NCBI RefSeq assembly: GCF_000750635.1
Contig: NZ_CCDM010000001.1
Coordinates: forward strand, 248,001 to 312,000
Source: Oceanobacillus jeddahensis
GTDB taxonomy: Bacteria; Bacillota; Bacilli; Bacillales; Amphibacillaceae
Direction: 5' to 3'
DNA: 64,000 nt
Numbering within the stretch: position 1 is the first letter of the stretch; every line of letters starts with the position of its first letter. Both the position numbers and the translations under genes were made by a program. A model generated the notes under the pieces. That model was not told the DNA's origin and searched no databases. It saw only the letters and a program-made list of their open reading frames with translations. This document shows positions 8,895-17,435 of this stretch, in pieces.

Positions 8895-8950
8895 CTTTTA
8901 GTTATGAAAATAATAATTAATATGTATTTTACGAATGGTATGAAGGGGCG

Positions 8951-8979
8951 TAATATAGATAGCAGTTAATTCTATATTA
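8951..8979. promoter_or_regulatory. Inverted repeat upstream of cidA (possible LysR box)
   Basis: TAATATAGA at 8951-8959 and TCTATATTA at 8971-8979 form a perfect 9-bp inverted repeat with an 11-base spacer. It lies 22 bases before the cidA start, between the LysR gene and its likely target. A T-N11-A LysR-type box fits inside it. It could also act as a hairpin in the leader. Confidence 0.4.
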
Positions 8980-9001
8980 TGTATAAAAGAAGGGAAAGCC
9001 A

Positions 9002-9370
9002 GTGAAAGTCATCAAGGTTATTTTACAAATCTGTTTTTTACATGTATTTCTGCTCTTGGGAGCAGTGTTAAAATATTTCATTCCATTGCCAATTCCAGCT
9101 TCTATGTTTGGGTTGTTTTTATTGTTCGCGGCATTATGCTGCCGCCTCATCAAGTTAGAGTGGGTAGATCAGGGTGCGAAATGGTTAATGGCAGAGCTGT
9201 TGCTTTTCTTTATCCCTTCCGCAGTTGGAATAATTAATTATGAAGAGATTTTTAGTATACAGGGATTAGCAATTGTCGGCCTGATTGTGATTAGTACGAT
9301 GATTGTAATGGGGCTGACTGCTTGGACGGCAGAAAGAGTATCGGTGAAGAAGGAGGGAGAATCACATTGA
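9002..9370 (+). CDS. cidA: CidA/LrgA family holin-like membrane protein
   Basis: This 122-residue integral membrane protein has four predicted helices and the family's PLPIPASMFGLFLLF signature in the first third. The start is GTG 9002 with an AAGGGAAAG ribosome site. CidA/LrgA proteins act with their B partner in control of murein hydrolase activity and pyruvate or overflow-metabolite movement across the membrane. The stop overlaps the start of the B gene (TTGA), so they are translationally coupled. Sequence alone does not settle whether this is the cid-type or lrg-type pair; the LysR neighbour favours cid. Confidence 0.85.
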   Translation: MKVIKVILQICFLHVFLLLGAVLKYFIPLPIPASMFGLFLLFAALCCRLIKLEWVDQGAKWLMAELLLFFIPSAVGIINYEEIFSIQGLAIVGLIVISTMIVMGLTAWTAERVSVKKEGESH

Positions 9371-10041
9371 TTATAGTGTTGTTTACGGCAATAACGTATT
9401 TGATTTATATTCTTTCTAAACGAATTTATAACAAGATAAACTTTGCTCTTTTTCACCCGCTGTTATTAGCGCCGATCCTATTAATTGCGATTATTTCTAT
9501 GATGCATGTGTCGGCCAATGATTATATGCAGAGCTCCAAATTCTTATCACATATGCTGGCACCGGCTACGGTTGCTTTTGCGGTACCTATTTATAAGAAC
9601 TTATCTGTTATAAAGAAATATATGAAAACGATTATTGTCAGTATTACTGCAGGAACGCTTATCGCAATGTTTTCAACCTTTGTATTATCTAAATTAATCC
9701 ATCTCAGTGATGATTTTATCGTTTCTATTCTCCCTAGATCCATTACCACGCCAATTGCGATGGAAGTATCCAAAGAAATTGGAGGTCTGCCGACATTGAC
9801 AACGGTTTTCGTCATTATCACAGGGATTGTCGGTGGAATCGTTGGACCAAACGTGCTGAAATGGCTCTCTATTAAAACACCGATTGCAAAAGGATTAGCT
9901 TTAGGAATGGGAGCACATGGTGTTGGTACGAATAAAGCATTAGAGTACGGCAAACAAGAATCTGTTTTTTCTTCCTTAGCAATGATTTTTGCAGCCCTGT
10001 TCACATTAGTTTGGGGTACGTTGATAACGACTTTTATTTAA
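9367..10041 (+). CDS. cidB: CidB/LrgB family membrane protein
   Basis: This 224-residue polytopic membrane protein is the partner of the CidA-like protein just upstream. Family motifs are visible in PRSITTPIAMEVSKEIGG and in the C-terminal GLALGMGAHGVGTNKALE segment. The start is TTG 9367, set by AGGAGGGA nine bases upstream, and gives the usual length of about 225-230 residues. An in-frame ATG 45 bases earlier would lie deep in cidA and lacks a site. The pair is co-expressed, and a good terminator follows at 10141-10194. Confidence 0.87.
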   Translation: MIIVLFTAITYLIYILSKRIYNKINFALFHPLLLAPILLIAIISMMHVSANDYMQSSKFLSHMLAPATVAFAVPIYKNLSVIKKYMKTIIVSITAGTLIAMFSTFVLSKLIHLSDDFIVSILPRSITTPIAMEVSKEIGGLPTLTTVFVIITGIVGGIVGPNVLKWLSIKTPIAKGLALGMGAHGVGTNKALEYGKQESVFSSLAMIFAALFTLVWGTLITTFI

Positions 10042-10140
10042 AGAGGATGTTCAAAAGGCCCTCAAAAAGTAAGAAGAGAATCGTTACGTTGACATGTTTT
10101 TTAATTACTATTATTAAAAGCTATCAAGCCACTTATATAT

Positions 10141-10194
10141 AAATCCATAGCCTGAGATAGTAGATTAGAGCTATTTCAAGCTATGGATTTTTTT
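10141..10194. terminator. Terminator between cidB and the purine operon
   Basis: AAATCCATAGC at 10141-10151 pairs perfectly with GCTATGGATTT at 10180-10190, followed by a T-run on the plus strand. On the minus strand it also lies just past the phosphoribosyltransferase gene, so it may serve both convergent units. Confidence 0.7.
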
Positions 10195-10205
10195 AATATA
10201 TAAAA

Positions 10206-10739
10206 CTAAAACAAAGGTAATTTTTCCAAAAAGATAATATCCGTTCTTTCAGCAGCACTGCCTTCCGCTAAAAGTGCAGCCTTTGCTAATACGTTGGCAC
10301 CTGTTTCTTCTAATAATTCCTCCAACGCGCGAATGGATTCGCCTGTACTAATGACATCGTCAATAATAGCAACACTTTTCCCTTTAAGTAATGCAGCATC
10401 TGTTCCATCAAGGCATAAAGTCTGCTCTTTTTGCGTTGTGATGGAGGTTACCTTTTTAACTAAGGGGTTCTGCATATAAGGTTTTATACTTTTGCGTGCG
10501 ACAATGTATTTATCCATGTTTAAAACCTTTGACAGCTCATGGATAAGTGGTATTCCCTTTGCTTCAGCTGTGACAATGTAATCAATTTCTGGCAGCTTTT
10601 CTGCTAATAATGGTGCAAGATAAGTGACTAGTTCGGTATCTCCTAAAATATCAAAGCTGGCAATTTTTAAATTCTCCGCTACCTTAACGATCGGCAATAC
10701 TCTTTTCAACCCTTTTATATCAATCTCAAATGTTTTCAT
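10206..10739 (-). CDS. Purine phosphoribosyltransferase (Apt/Xpt-like)
   Basis: This 177-residue cytoplasmic type I phosphoribosyltransferase joins a purine base to PRPP to make the nucleotide. The PRPP loop is VAIIDDVISTGES near residue 123, and TAEAKGIPLIHEL forms the purine/PRPP pocket. The start is ATG 10739 with GAGGTGA in front; an upstream GTG at 10748 is part of that site. It follows a purine permease gene by 15 bases, and both lie behind a guanine riboswitch. This suggests salvage of guanine, hypoxanthine or xanthine. By sequence it looks closer to adenine-type PRTases than to B. subtilis Xpt, so the base preference is open. Confidence 0.85.
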   Translation of the reverse strand: MKTFEIDIKGLKRVLPIVKVAENLKIASFDILGDTELVTYLAPLLAEKLPEIDYIVTAEAKGIPLIHELSKVLNMDKYIVARKSIKPYMQNPLVKKVTSITTQKEQTLCLDGTDAALLKGKSVAIIDDVISTGESIRALEELLEETGANVLAKAALLAEGSAAERTDIIFLEKLPLF

Positions 10740-10754
10740 TCTGTTCACCTCATT

Positions 10755-11825
10755 TTAAAATCCAAATAAATTAATAAAGAATTGCATGACAACGCCTGCT
10801 ACCATCCCGATAAAGGGGTCAGTGATAGAGGTTACGACAATGGTTGTTGCTCCAACGACGCCACCGGAACTATCGGTTGTTAAAGATTCAATAGCATTTC
10901 CTGGCAATGTAACAATCGCTCCCAAAACAAATAAGAATCCTGCTATGGATGCGGTTGGAATATATTTTCCTATTTTCGGCAGAATACCGAAGAATAGAAT
11001 AACGGCCATGATAACCATCATTAAAACACCTGACCAAACGGCATGCGGTGCACTCGCTGTCGCAGAAATAACAACCTCAACGGGGCCGCCGCCGAATAAA
11101 GCAGACGCCATAGAAGCCAGCCCGCTAATAACAGTCAAAACATCCAGATTGAGAGCTTTTTCAGCAATGGCACCATTTATATTACCAAAGGCAATATTAG
11201 CACCAATATTTAAGCAAGCTAGTGCTAATGCGCCGCGAATAACAGATGGATTAACGACAAATGGCTGCAACGCTATTTTTTCTTTCGGCAGAGGTTTAGC
11301 CGCGTCTGCTGCATCGTTTTTATGAACAAAATAATAAATGAAGCTGGAAAGAATCACAGAAACGGCAATGGTGTAAACCAGATCCTGCGTTGCAATATAC
11401 GTAACTAAGGCAGCAGCAAAGGATATGATGCCAGCCAGCTTGTCTTTCTTAGCCATATCCCAGGCTACTTTGGTCAGCATGAGACCGACACCTGCCATCA
11501 TCCCGGTTGTCACAACAGGTCCAATCCATTCCACGATGCGCTCCAGCAAACCGAAAGCACCAATGATAACCATCAAACAAGCTCCGAAGAAAAGCATCGA
11601 CAATCTTTCCTTCATATTTTTTCCTAATGTACCGGCAACCGTAATAGATTCAGCTTGAAAGGAGATGACTGCTACGGTTCCAGTAAAGGCATTTCCAACA
11701 GCCCCGACAATAAATGCAAACGCGGTAGGGACAGAAGCAAAGCCGAACGCGATTGCCAGTAAACCTTGAGGCAAGCCATTTAGTACACCACTTAATGCTG
11801 CCAGAATATCTTTCAAAATATCCAT
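10755..11825 (-). CDS. Purine (xanthine/guanine-type) permease, NCS2-like
   Basis: This 356-residue membrane protein has about 11-12 hydrophobic segments. Motifs of nucleobase:cation symporters are visible: FQAESITVAGTLGKN near residue 55, FGGGPVEVVISA around 240 and a C-terminal ATTIVVTSITDPFIG. At 356 residues it is shorter than typical 430-residue NCS2 carriers, like the compact AzgA-related members. It is first in the riboswitch-controlled operon, so its substrate is probably guanine, hypoxanthine or xanthine. The start ATG has GGAGG upstream. Confidence 0.8.
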   Translation of the reverse strand: MDILKDILAALSGVLNGLPQGLLAIAFGFASVPTAFAFIVGAVGNAFTGTVAVISFQAESITVAGTLGKNMKERLSMLFFGACLMVIIGAFGLLERIVEWIGPVVTTGMMAGVGLMLTKVAWDMAKKDKLAGIISFAAALVTYIATQDLVYTIAVSVILSSFIYYFVHKNDAADAAKPLPKEKIALQPFVVNPSVIRGALALACLNIGANIAFGNINGAIAEKALNLDVLTVISGLASMASALFGGGPVEVVISATASAPHAVWSGVLMMVIMAVILFFGILPKIGKYIPTASIAGFLFVLGAIVTLPGNAIESLTTDSSGGVVGATTIVVTSITDPFIGMVAGVVMQFFINLFGF

Positions 11826-11930
11826 GTATTTCCTCCATTTGCACCCGCATATCTGTATTCATTGAAATAGAGGTTAGTTAGATGAATGATTACAATAGAA
11901 TCTGTTCTAGGCAAAGTAAAAGTTAGAAAA

Positions 11931-11960
11931 TCAAAAAAGCCGCCTATATAGATAGACGAC
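11931..11960 (-). terminator. Riboswitch-controlled intrinsic terminator
   Basis: On the minus strand GTCGTCT pairs with AGGCGGC across an ATCTATAT loop, followed by TTTTTTG. It lies between the guanine aptamer and the permease start. That is where the expression platform of an OFF-type purine riboswitch sits. Purine binding would favour this hairpin. Confidence 0.75.
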
Positions 11961-12040
11961 TAGATAACTGGAATCTGCAGCAAAAACAAGTACATTCTAC
12001 GGGGTACATACTTTTAGCCTGTGGATTCTATTATAATTAA

Positions 12041-12111
12041 CCGTCCATAGTAGAGTAATTATCGGTTACTCTGTAGAGACTCCCGGACCATATTACCAGG
12101 AATATACGGGG
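12041..12111 (-). promoter_or_regulatory. Purine riboswitch aptamer, guanine class
   Basis: Read on the minus strand, the segment shows the conserved purine aptamer core. A P1 strand ends in CCGTATATT, P2 with its loop reads CCTGGTAATATGGTCCGG, J2/3 is GTCTCTAC, P3 follows, and J3/1 is TACTATGG. The base equivalent to position 74 in J3/1 is C (ACTATG), the residue that pairs with guanine or hypoxanthine; adenine switches have U. It lies about 215 bases ahead of the permease start with a terminator between. A possible promoter further up has TTGCCT, 17 bases, TAAATT. The 384-base leader is otherwise non-coding. Confidence 0.88.
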
Positions 12112-12209
12112 TGCTATTTATTTTTTTGATTATGAAAAAGAATTTAACACAATAAAGAGACAAAGGCAATAAGATTTCAGAATTATATCATCATCAGCTA
12201 TTCTCTTTT

Positions 12210-13265
12210 TTAAGAAATGGGAGTATTTTTTCTTCTGAACCAAGCAATAATCGCTGCAATAATCAAAGCAAAGCCTAAATACCCCATTGTAGAATATACC
12301 TTGTCAACAAGCGTTGTAAATCCAGCAAAGCTTGCTACAAATCCAAGTAAACCGATGACTATTACGGAAGGTTTATAGGCTTTACTATCAGGTGCAATAA
12401 ATCGTACGGTAAATGAATAAAACATACCAACCGCTGTATTATACATCATACCAAGCAGTGCAATAGCCATCAAAGTGCCAACAACAGGGTGAAGCTGTTC
12501 AGCTAGGGCGAGTGTTGGCATGTCCATTCCTGCAACAACATCCAGTTTCATGAACATTCCGATATGAATAAGGATAATCAGCCCGCCGAGCATTACTCCT
12601 CCTAAAATACCTCCAAGACCGGCAACTTTCCGATCTTTTTCACCGCCGCTCATGACGATGAGCAGCGCTGCTCCTGCTGCCAGATTATAAGATACATAGA
12701 GGAGAGCACCTAACAGCCAGTTTGGTGCTGCGGAAGCCTGCTCTTTCGCTAATACATCCGCTTCCGAAATGGATAAATCTGTTGTGAAAATGGAATAGAT
12801 TAAAATGATAAAGATAATGGCAATCAGATAAGGGGTAACGGCAGCAATAATCCCAATAATCTTTTGTGTATTTAACAGCAGGGTCAAGATAGTCAGCGTG
12901 ACCATGATGATGCTTCCTGTCATCGTACTGATGCCAAACATCTGCTCAAAAGTGGAACCGGAACCTGCAAACATAACAACGGCTACACCGAATAAGAAAA
13001 AGGTGATTAATATGTCTAATATAGCTCCGACATAGCGCCCGCCGATATGATAAATAACGCCTTTATGAGAAGCACCTTGTAAGTCTGTTCCAAGTTGGGC
13101 AAAGGTATAACCTAAAAAGATAAAAAGGAGGGTGGCGACGATCCCGCCAACTGTGCCCCAAATACCAAAGCTGGTGAAATATTGCATCACTTCCTGACCA
13201 GAAGCAAATCCAGCTCCGACAATCAGGCCAACAAAAGCACTCCCTATTTGAAAACTCTTTTTCAT
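12210..13265 (-). CDS. YkvI family membrane transporter (amino acid permease-like)
   Basis: This 351-residue integral membrane protein has about ten helices and belongs to the YkvI group of the APC-type transporters. The N-terminus KSFQIGSAFVGLIVGAGF with GQEVMQYF is typical. ATG 13265 is the start because AAGGAGGATC lies just in front; a further in-frame ATG at 13316 would overlap the racemase gene. It is the last gene of the D-amino-acid operon, 13 bases after the racemase. I infer that it moves amino acids or N-acyl amino acids for that pathway. Confidence 0.8.
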   Translation of the reverse strand: MKKSFQIGSAFVGLIVGAGFASGQEVMQYFTSFGIWGTVGGIVATLLFIFLGYTFAQLGTDLQGASHKGVIYHIGGRYVGAILDILITFFLFGVAVVMFAGSGSTFEQMFGISTMTGSIIMVTLTILTLLLNTQKIIGIIAAVTPYLIAIIFIILIYSIFTTDLSISEADVLAKEQASAAPNWLLGALLYVSYNLAAGAALLIVMSGGEKDRKVAGLGGILGGVMLGGLIILIHIGMFMKLDVVAGMDMPTLALAEQLHPVVGTLMAIALLGMMYNTAVGMFYSFTVRFIAPDSKAYKPSVIVIGLLGFVASFAGFTTLVDKVYSTMGYLGFALIIAAIIAWFRRKNTPIS

Positions 13266-13278
13266 GGGACGATCCTCC

Positions 13279-14385
13279 TTATCTATAAACTTTCTTCGCG
13301 TAGGTATAAGCTTCAACAGCTTCCCGATCTACTTCATAACCGATTCCAGCTTTTGTTGGGACGGTGATATAACCATTTTCTGCAACAACTTCTGGGGTGA
13401 TAATATCTTTTTCCCAATAGCGGCTGGATCCAGCAGTGTCACCAGGTAAAACAAAGTTGGATAAGGTTGTTAAAGCAATATTATGAGAGCGGCCGATACC
13501 CGACTCGAGCATGCCACCGCACCATACTGGGATATCATTTTCTACACAGTAATCATGAATTTTCTTCGCTTCAGTTAAGCCGCCGACACGTCCAATTTTG
13601 ATATTAATAATTTTTGTGCTTCCAAGCTCAACTGCTTTTCGTGCATCTTCCAGGGAATGGATACTTTCATCTAAACAGATTGGTGTTTTGAGTTCTTTTT
13701 GCAATTGAGCATGATCAATAATATCGTCAGATGCCAAAGGCTGTTCAATCATAGTCAGGCCATATTCATCTAATTGTTTTAATAGCTCGATATCTTCTAA
13801 ACGATAGGCGGAGTTAGCGTCTGCCATGATTGCTGTATCCGGGAATTTTTCGCGTAATGTACGTATTACATTGATGTCCCAGCCAGGCTTGATTTTTACT
13901 TTCATACGTTTATAGCCTTCTTCAATGTAACCCTCTACTAAAGCGGTGAGCTCAGCAATGGATTTTTGGATGCCAATACTGATGCCGACTTCAATCTTTT
14001 CTTTTTCACCGCCCAGTGCTTCTGCCAAAGACTGGTTGGTTTGTTGTGCGTAAATATCCCAAACAGCTCCTTCGAGTGTCGATTTTGCCATATTATTTTT
14101 TCGAATAGCAGCAAAGATTTCGTTTACTTCATCCGGATGTTTTAATTCTGTATTTAAGATAAGCGGGATTAAAAAATCCTCCAGTATATGCCAGTTGGTT
14201 TGCAATGTTTCTTCGTTATACCATGGGGCGTGGAATGCAACAGATTCTCCCCAGCCGACTGTACCATCTGCATCCTTGGCTTCCAGTAATAAAAAATCTC
14301 GGTTTGTAAAGGTCCCGAAGCTGGTTGTGAAAGGTGATTTTAACTTCATTTGCATATGACGGATGGTGACTTCTGTAATTTTCAT
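13279..14385 (-). CDS. N-succinylamino acid racemase (enolase superfamily, MenC-like)
   Basis: This 368-residue enzyme of the muconate-lactonising subgroup has all catalytic landmarks. The KxK pair is in RMKVKIKPG. The metal ligands are D in [10 protein letters not shown] in MIEQPLA and D in ICLDESI. The second base is K in [11 protein letters not shown]. The same fold does o-succinylbenzoate synthesis (MenC) and N-succinylamino acid racemisation. The neighbouring succinyltransferase-like GNAT and M20 hydrolase favour the racemase role, as in the Geobacillus D- to L-amino-acid pathway. Its start overlaps the GNAT stop by four bases. No other menaquinone genes are nearby. Confidence 0.85.
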   Translation of the reverse strand: MKITEVTIRHMQMKLKSPFTTSFGTFTNRDFLLLEAKDADGTVGWGESVAFHAPWYNEETLQTNWHILEDFLIPLILNTELKHPDEVNEIFAAIRKNNMAKSTLEGAVWDIYAQQTNQSLAEALGGEKEKIEVGISIGIQKSIAELTALVEGYIEEGYKRMKVKIKPGWDINVIRTLREKFPDTAIMADANSAYRLEDIELLKQLDEYGLTMIEQPLASDDIIDHAQLQKELKTPICLDESIHSLEDARKAVELGSTKIINIKIGRVGGLTEAKKIHDYCVENDIPVWCGGMLESGIGRSHNIALTTLSNFVLPGDTAGSSRYWEKDIITPEVVAENGYITVPTKAGIGYEVDREAVEAYTYAKKVYR

Positions 14386-15200
14386 GATTGTTTTCCTCCA
14401 AGGTCTAAGTTATCTTTTTTGACAAAAATATATTCGCCATCACTTTCATGAGGCTTTAACCGCACAGCTACGTAATCTGCTTCAAAGAGTTTTTGGAACA
14501 GTTCCCGTGTTTTCATTCTCCAATCCATAGCCAGTTCTTGACTTGCTGCTTTTAATCCCTGGAAATCCTTTGGCACATGGATAGAATAGGAATATTCAGT
14601 CAATTTGCGGAGTTCTTTCGCTTTTGTGAAAACGGGCAAACCTTCCTGGTTAAAGGTTAGTGTGTTTAGAGCTGTTGGGTTCTCTGTATTTACGGGTTGT
14701 TGCTCCACAACGTATGGACTTTTCAAATGCCAATGGATTTCAAAGCGGTCTGAAGGGAGCCCTTTATTAAAACCATCCTGCATGTTTCCGTAACAATTCT
14801 CGATATAGGTGTTACAAATGCCGTTTAGTTTTGTTAAATTAAGATAGGCGTTACGCGTTTCCAAAGGGTCATATGTCCATTTCATCATGTCATAGCCTTT
14901 ACGGATGGCGATTTCCCGCTGCTTTTGTTTCAGCTTTTTTCCAATGCCCTGAGAACGATAAGCCTGTTCAATGCCAAGCATATGCGAGCAAAGATAACTT
15001 TTGCCGTTATCGAAGCCTGCAAACCCATAGCTGAAACCGACTAATTGATCGTCCACGTAAGCACCAACCATGATGCCACCGTTTTTTACGGCCGTAAGAG
15101 TCTGATGGGTGGGGATGGTAGTCATTCCCCAAATCCTTCCCTCCAGTTCCTGCATTTGTTCCATCTCGGCCATTGTTTTTAGTTCTTTACATTGAATCAT
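14382..15200 (-). CDS. GNAT acyltransferase, probable succinyl-CoA:D-amino acid N-succinyltransferase
   Basis: This 272-residue protein has an N-terminal GNAT fold. The acetyl-CoA-type pyrophosphate loop is [16 protein letters not shown], followed by the [14 protein letters not shown] strand. The C-terminal 120 residues form an extension seen in a subset of GNATs that sit beside N-succinylamino acid racemases. ATG 15200 is used: it overlaps the M20 stop as ATGA. A longer in-frame reading to 15422 would run through the M20 gene. The inferred reaction is N-succinylation of a D-amino acid to feed the racemase. Confidence 0.78.
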   Translation of the reverse strand: MIQCKELKTMAEMEQMQELEGRIWGMTTIPTHQTLTAVKNGGIMVGAYVDDQLVGFSYGFAGFDNGKSYLCSHMLGIEQAYRSQGIGKKLKQKQREIAIRKGYDMMKWTYDPLETRNAYLNLTKLNGICNTYIENCYGNMQDGFNKGLPSDRFEIHWHLKSPYVVEQQPVNTENPTALNTLTFNQEGLPVFTKAKELRKLTEYSYSIHVPKDFQGLKAASQELAMDWRMKTRELFQKLFEADYVAVRLKPHESDGEYIFVKKDNLDLGGKQS

Positions 15201-16348
15201 TTTGTATCGCTTCTTTCTGTTTGTTGTAGTGCCAGGACAAGTGCCTTCGTGATAATTTCTGCACCGGTTGGCAGGTATGTTTGATTGAATGTCATTTCTG
15301 GATGATGCAGCCCGGGTGTGACGCCGCATCCAAGGCCAAGCATCGTTGTTTGCAGCTGAGGCTTGGAATACGTATAAAAATGAAAATCCTCCCCGCCTGG
15401 TGTGATCACTTCCGGTGCGCAATTTTCTTCTCCAGCCACTTGGATAATGGCCTGCTTTAAAATGGATTTTGCTGTATCATCTACTTGGGCTGCGGCAATA
15501 TGAGCATCTACATTGTAATCAATGGAAACATCGTATAATGTGCTTACCGCATCTACTGTTTTTTTAAAGCCAGCTGTCAAAGCATCCATTGTTTCATTCG
15601 TTTGTGCACGGGCATCAATGCTAAATGAGGCATTGCCCGGAATGATATTTGTTGACGTACCGCCTGCCTGTATTTGTGTCATTTTAATCGAAGCTGATTC
15701 GGCGGGGCTGATCCAAATACGCTTGAGTCCATCAATCAGCGCTGCTGCTGCTTCAATTGCATTCGCCCCCTGCTCTGGTCGTGCTCCGTGTGCTTCTACA
15801 CCATGAATTTCTCCCGTGAAAAGCTTCGCAGCTCCATGATGTAGTGCCGGTGCGTAGGTGCCTTCCTCTAATTCCATCAGTGGGCGGACATGTGCTCCAA
15901 ATAGAAATTGAAGCGAGTCGACCACGCCTTGTTCTACAAACGCTTTTGCTCCCTGGGCTTTTTCCTCTGCCGGTTGAAAAAGGATACGGATCGCTCCCGG
16001 TAATGTTGGCTCCAGCTCTTTTAATAAGAGAATGACTCCAAGTGCTACGGTCATATGGCCATCATGTCCGCATGAATGGTTCGCTTGGAATGTGCCATCA
16101 ATCTTTTGCCATAGTGCATCCATATCCGTTCTGAATCCAGCTGTAGGGGTGCCTTTTCCGATATCTACGTATAATCCAGTCATATCATTAAATGTTTGCG
16201 GCTCTAACCCTGCCTGACGTAGAAAATCAACAAGATATGCTGTTGTTTCTACTTCATTCCAGCTTATCTCAGGATTCTTATGCAAATGTTCAAAGATTGG
16301 CTGTAATTGTTCTGCTAGTTGCTGATTTGTCAATTTTCTCAACTCCAT
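15197..16348 (-). CDS. M20D family amidohydrolase, probable N-succinyl-L-amino acid desuccinylase
   Basis: This 383-residue cytoplasmic metallohydrolase has the M20D metal site NHSCGHDGHM near residue 90, the catalytic QPAEEKAQGA and C-terminal HHPEMTFN. A dimerisation domain with GVEAHGARPEQGANAI sits in the middle. Family members remove acyl groups from N-acyl amino acids (hippurate, N-acetyl- or N-succinyl-). In this operon it would release the free L-amino acid after racemisation. It overlaps the end of the RpiR gene by ten bases and the GNAT start by four, so the operon is tightly packed. Confidence 0.88.
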   Translation of the reverse strand: MELRKLTNQQLAEQLQPIFEHLHKNPEISWNEVETTAYLVDFLRQAGLEPQTFNDMTGLYVDIGKGTPTAGFRTDMDALWQKIDGTFQANHSCGHDGHMTVALGVILLLKELEPTLPGAIRILFQPAEEKAQGAKAFVEQGVVDSLQFLFGAHVRPLMELEEGTYAPALHHGAAKLFTGEIHGVEAHGARPEQGANAIEAAAALIDGLKRIWISPAESASIKMTQIQAGGTSTNIIPGNASFSIDARAQTNETMDALTAGFKKTVDAVSTLYDVSIDYNVDAHIAAAQVDDTAKSILKQAIIQVAGEENCAPEVITPGGEDFHFYTYSKPQLQTTMLGLGCGVTPGLHHPEMTFNQTYLPTGAEIITKALVLALQQTERSDTK

Positions 16349-17208
16349 TTATCAGAAATAAAAGTCTTATTAAAGTCATCATAATTCACACGCTGCTTAT
16401 CATAATAATCCGGGTCAAATGTCATCATTCCGGTTACTACTAAGTTAAGGAAGGAAATAAGAGACGGCATCAAATCAATGGTTGACTTTTCCGTTTGCTC
16501 TAAGACAAAAGCATGCGAGCAATGTTCTTGGATCGGTGCCAGCTTGGAATCGGTTATTGCAAGCACCGTTATTGCCCGTTTATGAAGAGCTTCTGCAATA
16601 TGAATTGGTTCTTTAAAGTAACGGTGTAAGGAGATAGCGATGACGACATCATCTTCATCGATTTCCTGCATCGTGCGAATAAGCTCTGGTGTTTCTGTAT
16701 GAATAATCGATACATTTGGTCGCAAAATATTTAATGTAAAATGTAGCCACTGTGCGGGAAACTGTGATGCACCAGCCCCGATAATATAGATGTTTTTTGC
16801 TTCATGTAATTGATGTGTTGCTTTATAAAATAATTCCTTATCCATTTGTTTAGCAATTCTGTCAATTTGGGCGATGTCTTTTTCCATTGCCTTTTCAATA
16901 AGATGCTGGTCATTAAAAAGCTTCTTTTTTGCAGAAAAATAATTTCCAAGTGTACTGACAGTGTTTTGATCAAAAACGTATAAAGTTATTTTCTTTTGCA
17001 ACTCGGCATAGCCTTCGAGTCCAAGTGTATAACAGAAGCGGATAACGGTTGTTTCGCTTGTTTCGGCTTTGTTTCCAACTTCAGCTGCAGAATGTGTTCC
17101 AACAAAGGTTGGATTATTTAATACGAAGTTTGCTACCTTCTGTTGCTTCTTTGATAAAGCATTAAAATGGGTTTCAATCAAATCTTTAATTGGTTGGATT
17201 TCTTTCAA
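16339..17208 (-). CDS. RpiR/MurR family transcriptional regulator
   Basis: This 289-residue regulator has an N-terminal helix-turn-helix of the RpiR type (SETTVIRFCYTLGLEG near residue 50). The SIS domain runs from about 120 to 260 (IYIIGAGASQFPAQW, VVIAISLHRYFKEP). It is first in the D-amino-acid operon and very likely autoregulates it. Two GTTTAAAC palindromes lie upstream in the divergent spacer and are good operator candidates. RpiR proteins usually sense phosphosugars, so an amino-acid operon is a less usual target. Confidence 0.88.
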   Translation of the reverse strand: MKEIQPIKDLIETHFNALSKKQQKVANFVLNNPTFVGTHSAAEVGNKAETSETTVIRFCYTLGLEGYAELQKKITLYVFDQNTVSTLGNYFSAKKKLFNDQHLIEKAMEKDIAQIDRIAKQMDKELFYKATHQLHEAKNIYIIGAGASQFPAQWLHFTLNILRPNVSIIHTETPELIRTMQEIDEDDVVIAISLHRYFKEPIHIAEALHKRAITVLAITDSKLAPIQEHCSHAFVLEQTEKSTIDLMPSLISFLNLVVTGMMTFDPDYYDKQRVNYDDFNKTFISDKWS

Positions 17209-17241
17209 AAAGAAGTCCCTCCTTCATTTTTAAATGAAAAG

Positions 17242-17253
17242 AAGTTTAAACTT
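17242..17253. promoter_or_regulatory. Palindrome AAGTTTAAACTT, candidate operator
   Basis: A perfect 12-bp palindrome lies 34 bases upstream of the RpiR start in the spacer between two divergent genes. The same core, GTTTAAAC, recurs at 17371-17380. Confidence 0.4.
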
Positions 17254-17370
17254 TTTAAAACCTTATCATAAATGTGGAAAGATAACAAGTAATTTTCAGA
17301 AAAAATAATATAGAGACATTATTTTGAATGTATACGTGACTAGTAAAGAAGTTTCGTTTTGGCAGGGAAG

Positions 17371-17380
17371 TGTTTAAACA
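17371..17380. promoter_or_regulatory. Palindrome TGTTTAAACA, candidate operator
   Basis: This is the second copy of the GTTTAAAC core in the divergent spacer. It lies 128 bases (centre to centre) from the first and 56 bases before the TTG of the membrane protein gene. Confidence 0.35.
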
Positions 17381-17435
17381 TGTCACTTTTCGGCTAAAAG
17401 AACATAGACATTTCTAAAATTGAGGTGAGTAAAAT

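Noticed and set aside
9591..10004. 137-codon minus-strand frame inside cidB
   Set aside because: It is a mirror frame of a hydrophobic gene with no ribosome site.
10786..11325. 179-codon plus-strand frame inside the purine permease gene
   Set aside because: It is antisense to a clear membrane transporter and has no start signal or family.
15201..15422. N-terminal extension of the GNAT gene
   Set aside because: These codons run through the M20 gene on the same strand in another frame; the ATG at 15200 has the natural overlap start.
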